Source: Cycloclasticus sp.
Lineage (GTDB): Bacteria > Pseudomonadota > Gammaproteobacteria > Methylococcales > Cycloclasticaceae
Assembly: GCA_019090295.1 (NCBI GenBank)
Contig: JAHRWG010000274.1
Location: 1-6,902 of the forward strand
Reading direction: 5' to 3'
Length of the DNA: 6,902 nt
Part shown: piece by piece, positions 1 through 6,311 of the stretch
Layout of the letters: each line of letters begins with the position of its first letter
How positions within the stretch are numbered: the first letter of the stretch is position 1
The notes under the pieces: model-generated
The model's input: only the letters and a program-made list of their open reading frames with translations
Told to the model about the DNA's origin: nothing
The model's database searches: none
Made by a program: the position numbers and the translations under genes

Positions 1-953
1 TCCTCTACAACACTTATTTCTGATTCTGGTGTTACAACCGTTTCACCTTCTGAAAAAGCCCCACCACCAGGCTGACTTACATTGCTTCTTTCGGTAATAG
101 TGACGGTTAAATTGCCATGTGACACGGCTGCCGCGCGCACTTTTACTTGGCTATTGATCACCACAGTACCGGTTCTTGAATTAATAATAATTCGCGCGGC
201 AGTTTGTGCAGGTTGAACCTCTAGGTTTTCAAGCAGACTCATAAAGGCTACCCGCTGTGCAGGGTCACGCGGCATATTCACTTTAATGCTGCCACCGTTT
301 AAGGTGTGTGAGGTTTGTGGCCCAATGGCAGTATTAATTGAGTTAGCGAGACGATTTGCCGTGGTGAAATCAAAACTATGTAGGTTTAAGGTAATGCTAT
401 TGCCTTCATTAAAGGGGCTATACACCGTTCGTTCAACGGTTGCACCATTTGGAATGCTGCCAACGGTAGGGATATTAACACTCACTTTTGAACCGTCTGC
501 ACCCGAGGCACTTAAGCCACCCACTACCAAGTTACCTTGTGCGATGCTATACACCTTGCCATCGGCACCTTTCAGCGGTGACATTAATAAGCTACCACCA
601 CGTAGGCTGCTTGCCTCACCAATGGCGTTAACGGTTACATTAATTTTTTGCCCGGGGCTTGCAAAGGGAGGCAAACTTGCGTGAATTATGACGGCCGCAA
701 TATTTTTAGATTTAACTTGTACGTTAGCGGGTATTTTCACCCCCATTTGGCTCAACATACTGCGCATACTTTGTGAGGTGAAATCACCAGATTTAACCTT
801 ATCGCCGGTGCCGTTTAAGCCCACCACAATACCGTAGCCAACCAATTGGTTAGAACGCACGCCAGTAATTGAAGCAAGGTCTTTTATGCGTTCAGCATAC
901 GCAACCGATAGGCTTAAGCTGAACAATAACAATGCTGTGATAATGTTTTTCAT
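1..953 (-). CDS. flgI: Flagellar P-ring protein FlgI, 3' end cut by window edge
   Basis: FlgI is secreted to the periplasm and polymerises into the P ring, the peptidoglycan-level bushing around the distal rod. The frame reads open from an ATG at 953 to the left edge, giving 317 codons plus two bases. FlgI is usually about 365-370 residues, so roughly 50 C-terminal residues lie outside. Residues 1-20 form a Sec signal peptide (MKNIITALLL start, hydrophobic core, AYA before E21). The mature protein begins ERIKDLASITGVRSNQLVGY and continues with GLNGTGDK (46-53), the SLRGGSLLMSPLKGADG stretch (116-132), AQGNLVVGG (138-146), RTGTVVIN (260-267) and HGNLTVTI (279-286), all typical of the family. 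The start is supported by GGAG five bases upstream, in the 9-nt gap after flgH. No cysteine occurs in the visible part, unlike the disulfide-bonded enteric protein. No frameshift is seen. Confidence 0.97.
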   Translation of the reverse strand, partial: MKNIITALLLFSLSLSVAYAERIKDLASITGVRSNQLVGYGIVVGLNGTGDKVKSGDFTSQSMRSMLSQMGVKIPANVQVKSKNIAAVIIHASLPPFASPGQKINVTVNAIGEASSLRGGSLLMSPLKGADGKVYSIAQGNLVVGGLSASGADGSKVSVNIPTVGSIPNGATVERTVYSPFNEGNSITLNLHSFDFTTANRLANSINTAIGPQTSHTLNGGSIKVNMPRDPAQRVAFMSLLENLEVQPAQTAARIIINSRTGTVVINSQVKVRAAAVSHGNLTVTITERSNVSQPGGGAFSEGETVVTPESEISVVE

Positions 954-962
954 GTTAACTCC

Positions 963-1655
963 TTAAAACGGGAATACCGCACTAATAAAGAACCGTGCTA
1001 ACCAGCCAATTTTATTGGCATCGGCCAGCGCACCTTCACCGGTATACATAATGGTGGCATCGGCAATTTTGGTCGACTCTATGCTGTTATCTGGGCCGAT
1101 ATCGCTAGGGCGAATAATGCCCGCTAAACGCACATATTCATTGCCTTGGTTCAGACGCACGCGCTTTTCACCGCGAATTTTTAAATAACCATTAGGTAAT
1201 ACATCGACCACACTCACGGTAATACTGCCGCTTAGGCTATTGCTCTGAGTACTTTCAGACTCACCAGAAAAAGTACTATCTGACCCCAAAGCACTGCCTA
1301 AATTCAAACCAAATATTGATGGGTCAAGCAAGCCAAGTATCGTTGGCGTTGACACGCTGCTTTCATTGCTTTTTTTCAAGTCGGTATCTGCGACTTTTTT
1401 AGCATTTGTGTTCTCCACCAAGTTGATGGTTAAAATATCACCAATTCGCCTTGCTCTAATGTCTTCAAATAAACTAACCCCATAACCCGTTTGGTAAATA
1501 GACCCATTACTGGTCTGCGGAATCTGATAAGAAGCAGGCTTAGCTGGCACATATTCAGGGTCATGCCGAGGCTTGGCCATATCATCCATCATGGCGCAGC
1601 TGGGTAAAAATATGCATAGCACTATAAGGTTAATAAATTTCATCTGAACCACCAT
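963..1655 (-). CDS. flgH: Flagellar L-ring lipoprotein FlgH
   Basis: FlgH is an outer-membrane lipoprotein that forms the L ring around the distal rod, paired with FlgI. The 230 residues match the family length. A short hydrophobic leader ends in LPSC, a usable lipobox with Cys20 as the predicted lipidated residue. The body carries NGSIYQTGYGVSLFEDIRAR (50-69), then GDILTINLVENTNAKK (72-87), the hallmark FlgH segment, followed by LPNGYLKIRGEKRV (153-166), GIIRP (179-183) and a WLARFF tail (218-223). Two in-frame starts compete: ATG at 1655 (MVVQMKF) and ATG at 1643 (MKF). The second gives a cleaner 15-residue lipoprotein leader with Lys at position 2 and has GGTGG upstream. The first has only a weak TAGG. 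I give the longer form, but the shorter is quite possible. The gene begins 4 bases after the flgG stop, so translation is probably coupled. Confidence 0.96.
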   Translation of the reverse strand: MVVQMKFINLIVLCIFLPSCAMMDDMAKPRHDPEYVPAKPASYQIPQTSNGSIYQTGYGVSLFEDIRARRIGDILTINLVENTNAKKVADTDLKKSNESSVSTPTILGLLDPSIFGLNLGSALGSDSTFSGESESTQSNSLSGSITVSVVDVLPNGYLKIRGEKRVRLNQGNEYVRLAGIIRPSDIGPDNSIESTKIADATIMYTGEGALADANKIGWLARFFISAVFPF

Positions 1656-1659
1656 TAGC

Positions 1660-2448
1660 CTATAAATCTTGAGATAAACGCTGCAACATCTGATCGGAGG
1701 TTGAGATTGCCTTAGAATTCATTTCATACGCACGTTGCGTTTCTATCATGCTAACCAATTCTTCTACCACGTTAACATTTGAAGATTCCAAAGCACCACC
1801 AGAAAGAATGCCCACACCTGACTCCCCGGGCGTTGTAACCGTTGGGCTACCACTGGATAGGGATTCTCTATATTGATTCTCACCGATAGGTTCCAAGCCA
1901 CTTGGGTTTACAAAATCTGCCAAGGTAATATTACCTACCTGCGAGGGCGTTCCACTACCTGGCTGCAAAACCGAAACCGTTCCATCAATCCCCACGGTGA
2001 TACTCAAAGCATCACTCGGGATGCTGATAGCTGGTTCCAATGGGTAACCACCTGATGTCACCACATCGCCATCACCGTTTAATTGGAAGTTGCCATCACG
2101 GGTGTAGGTGATACTGCCATCAGGTCGTAAGATTTGGAAAAAACCACGGCCATTAACCGCCAAATCCAAGGCATTACCTGTTTGTTGAATGGTACCTTGT
2201 GTATGTGCTTTTTCGGTAGCAACCGTGCGCACCCCCGTGCCAATTTGTAAACCCGTTGGCAAGATAGTATCTTGTGAGCTTTGTGCGCCCACTTGCCTAA
2301 CATTTTGGTATAACAAATCTTCAAATATTGCACGGCCTTTTTTAAAACCTGTGGTATTAACGTTGGCAAGGTTATTAGAAATAACCGCCATTCTTGTTTG
2401 CTGAGCTTCTAAACCTGTTTTACTGATCCACATTGCTTGTGTTGACAT
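1660..2448 (-). CDS. flgG: Flagellar distal rod protein FlgG
   Basis: FlgG builds the distal rod, the driveshaft passing through the P and L rings. At 262 residues it has the usual family length. The N-terminal rod motif [18 protein letters not shown] lies at 23-40. The stretch [15 protein letters not shown] and what follows (about 47-72) is the FlgG-type segment that separates rod from hook subunits and is known in Salmonella to make the rod straight and stiff. [16 protein letters not shown] (91-106) and [13 protein letters not shown] (115-127) are core axial-protein motifs. The C-terminal helix [20 protein letters not shown] (221-240) and the following [11 protein letters not shown] packs in the D0/D1 coiled coil. 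The start is well set by AGGAG seven bases before the ATG, and this site shares bases with the flgF stop (TAGGAG). Like other rod proteins it has no cleavable signal and is exported by the flagellar type III system. Confidence 0.98.
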   Translation of the reverse strand: MSTQAMWISKTGLEAQQTRMAVISNNLANVNTTGFKKGRAIFEDLLYQNVRQVGAQSSQDTILPTGLQIGTGVRTVATEKAHTQGTIQQTGNALDLAVNGRGFFQILRPDGSITYTRDGNFQLNGDGDVVTSGGYPLEPAISIPSDALSITVGIDGTVSVLQPGSGTPSQVGNITLADFVNPSGLEPIGENQYRESLSSGSPTVTTPGESGVGILSGGALESSNVNVVEELVSMIETQRAYEMNSKAISTSDQMLQRLSQDL

Positions 2449-2457
2449 TTTATTCTC

Positions 2458-3198
2458 CTATCCTATGCGCATAAGTTGTGCGCTAGCAGCTTCGTTATCA
2501 CTGACCGTTTTCATCATTTTTACTTGCATATCAAAGTTACGTGCTAATTCAATCATGTTGACCATTGAGTCGACAACGCTAACGTTACTGCTCTCTATTG
2601 AACCAGCCATTAAACGAACCTCCGCACTTTCATCTGCATCTACCCCACCTTTTAGTCTGAACAAGCCATCACTGCCTTTTTCAAGGTCGGCTAAATTAGG
2701 GTTAACTAGCTTCATCCTATCAACCACTGACAAGGTGGTTGCGGTACTCCCTTTAGGAAGAATGCTAATCGTGCCATCCACCCCAATGTCCATCTTTTCT
2801 GATTCAGGTAAGCTGATTGCCCCACCTCCACCGATAACAGGCATACCTGAGCTCGTTACAAGTAAGCCATCAGGGGTTATGCGTAAATTTCCCGCCCGTG
2901 TGTACGCCTCGCTACCATCGTTTGATTGAACAGAAATCCACCCTTCACCTTTAATAGAGACGTCTAGCTCTCGCCCTGTTTGCTGCAAGGTGCCCGATTC
3001 AAAACTAATGCCAGGACGCTCTGCCATCGCATAAACGTTAGATGGATGACCTGGTCCATAAACCGGCATACTCCTAAATTGCGATAAATCGGCCTTAAAA
3101 CCAGAGGTATTAACATTGGCTAAATTATGCGAATTGACCGACTGCGCTAACAAAACCTGTTTGGCTCCATTCATTGCGACGTAAAGGCTTGTATCCAT
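2458..3198 (-). CDS. flgF: Flagellar proximal rod protein FlgF
   Basis: FlgF is a low-copy proximal rod subunit located between FlgB/FlgC and FlgG. The 246 residues fit the family (E. coli FlgF is about 250). It opens MDTSLYVAMNGAKQVLLAQS, typical of FlgF, followed by NSHNLANVNTSGFKADLSQF (22-41). Other family features are GTLQQTGRELDVSIKGEGW (69-87), YTRAGNLRITPDGLLV (99-114) and the C-terminal helix SIESSNVSVVDSMVNMIELA (200-219). It lacks the FlgG-type segment after the N-terminal motif. The ribosome binding site is weak: the 19-nt gap after flgE has only a GCGAGA-like sequence, in contrast to the clear AGGAG of most neighbours. This may suit its low copy number in the rod, but that is inference. 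Confidence 0.97.
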   Translation of the reverse strand: MDTSLYVAMNGAKQVLLAQSVNSHNLANVNTSGFKADLSQFRSMPVYGPGHPSNVYAMAERPGISFESGTLQQTGRELDVSIKGEGWISVQSNDGSEAYTRAGNLRITPDGLLVTSSGMPVIGGGGAISLPESEKMDIGVDGTISILPKGSTATTLSVVDRMKLVNPNLADLEKGSDGLFRLKGGVDADESAEVRLMAGSIESSNVSVVDSMVNMIELARNFDMQVKMMKTVSDNEAASAQLMRIG

Positions 3199-3217
3199 AA
3201 TAGTTCTCGCTTATCTG

Positions 3218-4474
3218 TTAACGAATATTAATGATCGTGGTTTGAATTTCATTCTCGGTAGTAATCGCTTGAGCATTGGCTTGGAAACTACGTTGCGCGG
3301 TAATTAAATTCACCAGTTGTGTCGCAATATCCACATTAGAGGCTTCTAATGCGCCGGATTGAATACTACCAAAACCAGCCGTACCTGCTGCCCCTAATAC
3401 TCGATCACCCGCAGCAAAGGTTTCCCCCCAACTGGTATTACCAAGCTGCTGCAAACCATTGTTATTTGGGAAGTTCGCCAACGCCACTTGACCAAGAACC
3501 GAAGACTGGCCATTGGTGAACGTTGCAAAAACAGCCCCTGTTGGATCAATATTAATACCACTAAGTCGTCCCGACGCAAAACCATCTTGATTTAACGAAT
3601 TAACCGCAAAATCACTGCCATATTGGGTGCTATTGGAATAATCGAAACTTAAGGTTAAAGGGTTAGAGCCTTGTCCGATAATCGTTAGTGGGTCAAAAGC
3701 AACTGCGCCTGTGGTTGGAGGGTTAGCGCCTACAGTAATGTCCTGAAAACTACCATCACCATTAAACCCCAAGGTAAAGTGATCCTCTCCGCTAACTTCC
3801 AGTTGCTGCCCATCCACGTAGGTATACACATCCCAATCATTGTTAGCGGGGTCACTCGCCACGTAGTACATCGTCGAGGTATACGGGTTACCTAAGGAGT
3901 CATACACCGTGGTTGATGTTGAATGATTAAAGGTATTCGCATTGGTTGGGTCAAAAGGTGCAATCGGTGGGATTTCTTGCTTAGCATCTAAGTTCAACAC
4001 AGGGGTTACCGTGGTCGTCACCTTTGGTGCAGAATCACTGGTCACTAGTTGCAAGGATGTTAAAGAGCCGGTGCTAAAGGTTCCATTCGCATTCGCTGGG
4101 AATATCTGCAATTGGCGGCCTGAACTGTCGACGACAAAGCCATCTTTATCGGTGGTAAAAGCCCCTGCTCGTGTATAGGCTTGAGAGCCATTATCATCTA
4201 AGACAAAAAATCCTTCTTCATTAATCGCCAAGTCTAAACTGCTAGAGGTAAATTCAACATTACCCTGAGCAAACTGTTGCGCCACACTGGCAACACGAAC
4301 ACCACTGCCCGGCGTCGTACCGGAGGTGCCTGAAAACGACGTTGCAAAAATGTCAGCGAATTCTGTTCGTGACTGCTTAAAACCATTGGTTGAAGCATTG
4401 GCTATATTATTGCCCGTTACTGATAAATCGGTCGATGCGGCTTCTAAACCACTAAGTGAAGTACGAAATGCCAT
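3218..4474 (-). CDS. flgE: Flagellar hook protein FlgE
   Basis: FlgE is the subunit of the hook, the flexible joint between rod and filament. It is 418 residues, close to the roughly 400-residue enteric form. The D0 motif VTGNNIANASTNGFKQSRTE lies at 19-38. LDLAINEEGFFVLDD (80-94) and YTRAGAFTTDKDGFVVDSSG (100-119) begin the D1 core. NHSTSTTVYDSLGNPYTSTM (183-202) is the conserved segment leading into the variable outer domain, and the less conserved 205-330 region forms the exposed D2-like part. The C-terminal helix SGALEASNVDIATQLVNLIT (373-392) and following AQRSFQANAQAITT close the D1/D0 core. An AGGAG six bases before the ATG fixes the start. The gene follows the hook-cap gene flgD by 18 nt. 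The protein is exported by the type III apparatus without a cleaved signal. Confidence 0.98.
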   Translation of the reverse strand: MAFRTSLSGLEAASTDLSVTGNNIANASTNGFKQSRTEFADIFATSFSGTSGTTPGSGVRVASVAQQFAQGNVEFTSSSLDLAINEEGFFVLDDNGSQAYTRAGAFTTDKDGFVVDSSGRQLQIFPANANGTFSTGSLTSLQLVTSDSAPKVTTTVTPVLNLDAKQEIPPIAPFDPTNANTFNHSTSTTVYDSLGNPYTSTMYYVASDPANNDWDVYTYVDGQQLEVSGEDHFTLGFNGDGSFQDITVGANPPTTGAVAFDPLTIIGQGSNPLTLSFDYSNSTQYGSDFAVNSLNQDGFASGRLSGINIDPTGAVFATFTNGQSSVLGQVALANFPNNNGLQQLGNTSWGETFAAGDRVLGAAGTAGFGSIQSGALEASNVDIATQLVNLITAQRSFQANAQAITTENEIQTTIINIR

Positions 4475-4492
4475 GATATTCTCCTACTAGGA

Positions 4493-5173
4493 TTAAAGTA
4501 TTCTTGATACGTTACTAAAGGCTACGTCACCCAGCCCAGATAGGTTTAATTGCAAGCCTTTTCCCAAACCACCCAAGGTCACGCTTTCTACCGTCGCCTG
4601 GAGCTGTGTGTCTAGTTCAAAATTTTGCCCGTCAATACGCGCCAGTGATTCTATGTTGTATACACCAGGATCAGCCAAACTGCCGTCAGTACGCTTACCG
4701 TCCCATGAAAAAGGTACGGGGCCAGCCGCTTGGCTGCCTAAAGACAACGTTTTAATCAACTGTCCAGACTGGTCGGTGATATTAATTGACACATCCGGAG
4801 AGCTTGCTGGCAAGGTTAACTCACCTTCAATAGAGCCACCAGAATTTAGTAATCCTGCCTGTAGAGGCACTGTCACCTGTCGCCCGATTAAATTAGCCGC
4901 TTGTAATGCCTGGTCATTTGATAATGATGAGGCAAAGTCTGCAAACGAAGTTTGTAAATCCCCAATACCTTCTACCGCACTAAATTGTGCAATTTGACCA
5001 AGAAACTCGCCGTTATCCATCGGCTCCATCGGGTCTTGATTATTGAGCTGTGCCACCATTAACTCAAGAAAGTCTCCTTGCCCTAAATCACCCGTTTCAT
5101 TCGAGGTTGACGAAGTTTGGGCGGGATTTGATAAGCCCAAGTTTTGCAGCACACTGACATCTACTACTGCCAT
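4493..5173 (-). CDS. flgD: Flagellar hook-cap (scaffold) protein FlgD
   Basis: FlgD caps the growing hook and promotes FlgE assembly; it is lost when the hook is finished. The 226 residues fit the family (E. coli about 231). The defining N-terminal signature is at 33-57: DFLELMVAQLNNQDPMEPMD, followed by NGEFLGQIAQFSAVEGI (54-70). The second part is an Ig/FlgD-like beta domain with GRQVTVPLQ (97-105), NITDQSGQLIKTLSLG (131-146) and FSWDGKRTDGSLADPGVYNI (155-174), whose WDG...G motif is characteristic. The segment before residue 30 is Ser/Thr/Asn-rich and presumably disordered, as usual for the export signal. The start is supported by AAGGAG seven bases before the ATG, which overlaps the flgC stop (TAAAGGAG). 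Confidence 0.97.
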   Translation of the reverse strand: MAVVDVSVLQNLGLSNPAQTSSTSNETGDLGQGDFLELMVAQLNNQDPMEPMDNGEFLGQIAQFSAVEGIGDLQTSFADFASSLSNDQALQAANLIGRQVTVPLQAGLLNSGGSIEGELTLPASSPDVSINITDQSGQLIKTLSLGSQAAGPVPFSWDGKRTDGSLADPGVYNIESLARIDGQNFELDTQLQATVESVTLGGLGKGLQLNLSGLGDVAFSNVSRIL

Positions 5174-5185
5174 TTTAATTCTCCT

Positions 5186-5605
5186 TTATTGACCGATTTT
5201 TAAAGTTTGTTGTAAAAGTTGTTTTGCGGTATTCAGCATCTCAACATTGTTTTTATAGCTTTGGCTGGCTGACATCATATTGGCCATTTCCTCCACCATA
5301 TTGACGTTAGGCTTAAAGATATAACCCGCCTCGTTCGCCATGGGATGTTGCGGAGCATACTCTTGACGTAATGGCGCTTGGCTTTCGACCACGCCTTTTA
5401 CGTGAACGCCCTTGGCAGCTGATTGATGCGAACTCATTTGATCTTGCAGGACAGCTGCAAACACTGGCTGACGTGCACGATACGTTTCGTTGCTGCTACT
5501 GCTGACGGTATCGGCATTTGCCATGTTACTGGCTACAAGGTTTAGCCGTGTTGTTTGCGCGCTCATGCCGCTGCCAGCGATATCAAAAATATTGTATAAA
5601 GACAT
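5186..5605 (-). CDS. flgC: Flagellar proximal rod protein FlgC
   Basis: FlgC is a proximal rod subunit assembled with FlgB and FlgF above the MS ring. Its 139 residues are close to the usual 134-147. The N terminus MSLYNIFDIAGSGMSAQTTR is diagnostic of FlgC, and the rod motif NLVASNMANADTVSSSSNET (22-41) uses the FlgC-type ADT/ADS turn in place of the TxGF/TPGY turn of the other axial proteins. RARQPVF (43-49) and YIFKPNVNMVEEMANMMSAS (95-114) are further FlgC signatures, ending in KNNVEMLNTAKQLLQQTLKI (118-137). A strong GAGGAG lies inside the end of flgB, seven bases from the ATG. Only 2 nt separate the flgB stop from this start, so translational coupling is likely. Confidence 0.98.
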   Translation of the reverse strand: MSLYNIFDIAGSGMSAQTTRLNLVASNMANADTVSSSSNETYRARQPVFAAVLQDQMSSHQSAAKGVHVKGVVESQAPLRQEYAPQHPMANEAGYIFKPNVNMVEEMANMMSASQSYKNNVEMLNTAKQLLQQTLKIGQ

Positions 5606-5607
5606 GC

Positions 5608-6000
5608 TTATTCTCCTCTGAGCGCCGATAGGTAAGACGAGATTTTGCCATTCACGAAACGTAAGGATGTTTGGTAATCCATTGCGTTTTCTGCGTAACT
5701 GGCTTGTTCAACTTGAGCATCGACGGTATTACCATCGAGCGAAGCACTGTTTGGTATGCGATAAGCCAATGACACTGCCGCGGGTGTTTTATCAAACCCT
5801 ATGTGACGACTATGGGTTGTTTCAACATGAGCAGCTGGCGTGTTTAAACCACTTAGGACAGATTTAAAATCAAAATCTCTGGCTTTATACCCAGGAGTAT
5901 CCGCATTCGCCATATTTGACGCCAATACTTCTGCCCGCTTTGAGCGATAGATAAGCGCTTGTTCGTGTACGCCAAGTAGTGAGTTAATAGTTGTTGCCAT
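5608..6000 (-). CDS. flgB: Flagellar proximal rod protein FlgB, first gene of the operon
   Basis: FlgB is the most basal rod subunit, thought to contact the MS-ring/FliE junction. The 130 residues match the family (about 130-140). The N-terminal motif LASNMANADTPGYKARDFDF (26-45) is the classic FlgB signature. The C-terminal helix covers NTVDAQVEQASYAENAMDYQ (91-110) and ends TSLRFVNGKISSYLSALRGE (111-130), again typical. The start is set by AGGAG with a 7-nt spacer (GGAGTGGCAC before the ATG). A predicted sigma-54 promoter lies just upstream, leaving a leader of roughly 21 nt. This places flgB as the first gene of the flgBCDEFGHI message. Gene order and lack of gaps agree with the standard gammaproteobacterial operon. 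Confidence 0.98.
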   Translation of the reverse strand: MATTINSLLGVHEQALIYRSKRAEVLASNMANADTPGYKARDFDFKSVLSGLNTPAAHVETTHSRHIGFDKTPAAVSLAYRIPNSASLDGNTVDAQVEQASYAENAMDYQTSLRFVNGKISSYLSALRGE

Positions 6001-6031
6001 GTGCCACTCCTGTTTCGTTACAAAATAACAA

Positions 6032-6047
6032 TGCAGAAACCATGCCA
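6032..6047 (-). promoter_or_regulatory. Predicted sigma-54 (RpoN) promoter for the flgB operon
   Basis: On the minus strand the sequence reads TGGCATGGTTTCTGCA. Against the -24/-12 consensus (TGGCACG, four bases, TTGCA/T), the GG and GC doublets are in exact register and only two specified positions differ (T for C after TGGCA, C for T in the -12 box). Transcription would begin near 6021, leaving a leader of about 21 nt with an AGGAG site right before the flgB ATG at 6000. In polar-flagellated gammaproteobacteria rod/hook operons are commonly sigma-54 dependent and activated by FlrC/FleR-type proteins, which fits. The start site is inferred from the motif. Confidence 0.8.
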
Positions 6048-6112
6048 GTTGATTTATATCTTTTATTTCAAAGACTTAAATAAATTGGCATTTAAGTAAA
6101 ACTTTTAATAAC

Positions 6113-6136
6113 GGCAACATGGTGGCAAAGCGGCAA
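6113..6136. promoter_or_regulatory. Cluster of three GGCAA motifs, possible activator site
   Basis: Three copies of GGCAA lie on the plus strand at 6113-6117, 6124-6128 and 6132-6136 (two preceded by C), with a further GGCA at 6087-6090. They sit about 92-115 bp upstream of the transcription start predicted from the sigma-54 promoter, a common distance for a bacterial enhancer-binding protein. The repetition is visible in the sequence. That it binds a flagellar activator of the FlrC/FleR/FleQ type is inference only. Confidence 0.35.
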
Positions 6137-6151
6137 GTAAAATGGTTACTT
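6135..6151. repeat. Small inverted repeat AAGTAA-N5-TTACTT
   Basis: Perfect 6-bp arms at 6135-6140 and 6146-6151 flank a 5-base spacer. The left arm overlaps the last GGCAA motif. An extra direct copy of AAGTAAAA occurs at 6094-6101, 41 bp from the copy at 6135-6142, close to four helical turns. It could be an operator-like dyad, but arms this short in AT-rich DNA also arise by chance. Confidence 0.25.
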
Positions 6152-6181
6152 ATATTTTATACAGGTAGGGTTTTACACTAT

Positions 6182-6212
6182 ATAGATACAGATCTATCGT
6201 TTGGGAACGATA
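6182..6212. repeat. Two overlapping short inverted repeats between cheV terminator and flgB promoter
   Basis: The first dyad is ATAGAT/ATCTAT (6182-6187 and 6192-6197, 4-base loop). The second is TATCGTT/AACGATA (6195-6201 and 6206-6212, loop TGGG). They share bases 6195-6197, so in RNA they could not both form fully. They lie just beyond the cheV terminator in the direction of transcription and well upstream of the flgB start. They could be protein-binding dyads, leftover structure, or chance. Confidence 0.3.
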
Positions 6213-6221
6213 CCTACAGCC

Positions 6222-6257
6222 AATAAAAAAGCCTCTTAAAAAAGAGGCTTTTTTATT
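6222..6257 (-). terminator. Rho-independent terminator of cheV (symmetrical, works on both strands in principle)
   Basis: A perfect 16-bp stem, AATAAAAAAGCCTCTT paired with its exact complement, surrounds a 4-base loop (6238-6241). The GC-rich core is GCCTCTT/AAGAGGC, and the stem runs into T tracts on either strand. It begins about 55 nt after the cheV stop, so it should end the cheV message and separate it from the flgB operon. The symmetry would let it act in either direction, though no convergent gene is seen. Confidence 0.9.
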
Positions 6258-6311
6258 GAACTCTAAATTATGAATAGAGGGATATATTAAGTGCCCTTCC
6301 CATCCCTAGCA

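Larger units (their letters stand above)
6001..6311. other. cheV-flgB intergenic region
   Basis: These 311 bases hold no convincing gene on either strand. From the cheV side they contain about 55 nt of cheV 3' untranslated sequence, the terminator hairpin, two small dyads, an AT-rich stretch with the GGCAA cluster, and the sigma-54 promoter with the flgB ribosome binding site. In many related genomes cheR occupies the space after cheV; here nothing resembling cheR is present. Confidence 0.85.

Noticed and set aside
286..684. Plus-strand open frame of 132 codons
   Set aside because: It lies antisense inside flgI, whose frame has clear family motifs across the same bases. The translation has no recognisable domain and no ribosome binding site.
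2079..2369. Minus-strand 96-codon frame within flgG
   Set aside because: It is fully nested in flgG in another frame, while flgG is strongly supported by motifs over its whole length.
2465..2929. Plus-strand open frame of 154 codons
   Set aside because: It is the antisense shadow of flgF. Its low-complexity Ser/Leu-rich translation is what reverse-reading of a coding frame produces.
6150..6180. Possible sigma-70 -10 box (TATAAA) on the minus strand upstream of flgB
   Set aside because: No acceptable -35 hexamer at suitable spacing, and the region is AT-rich so such hexamers are expected by chance. The sigma-54 site is far better.
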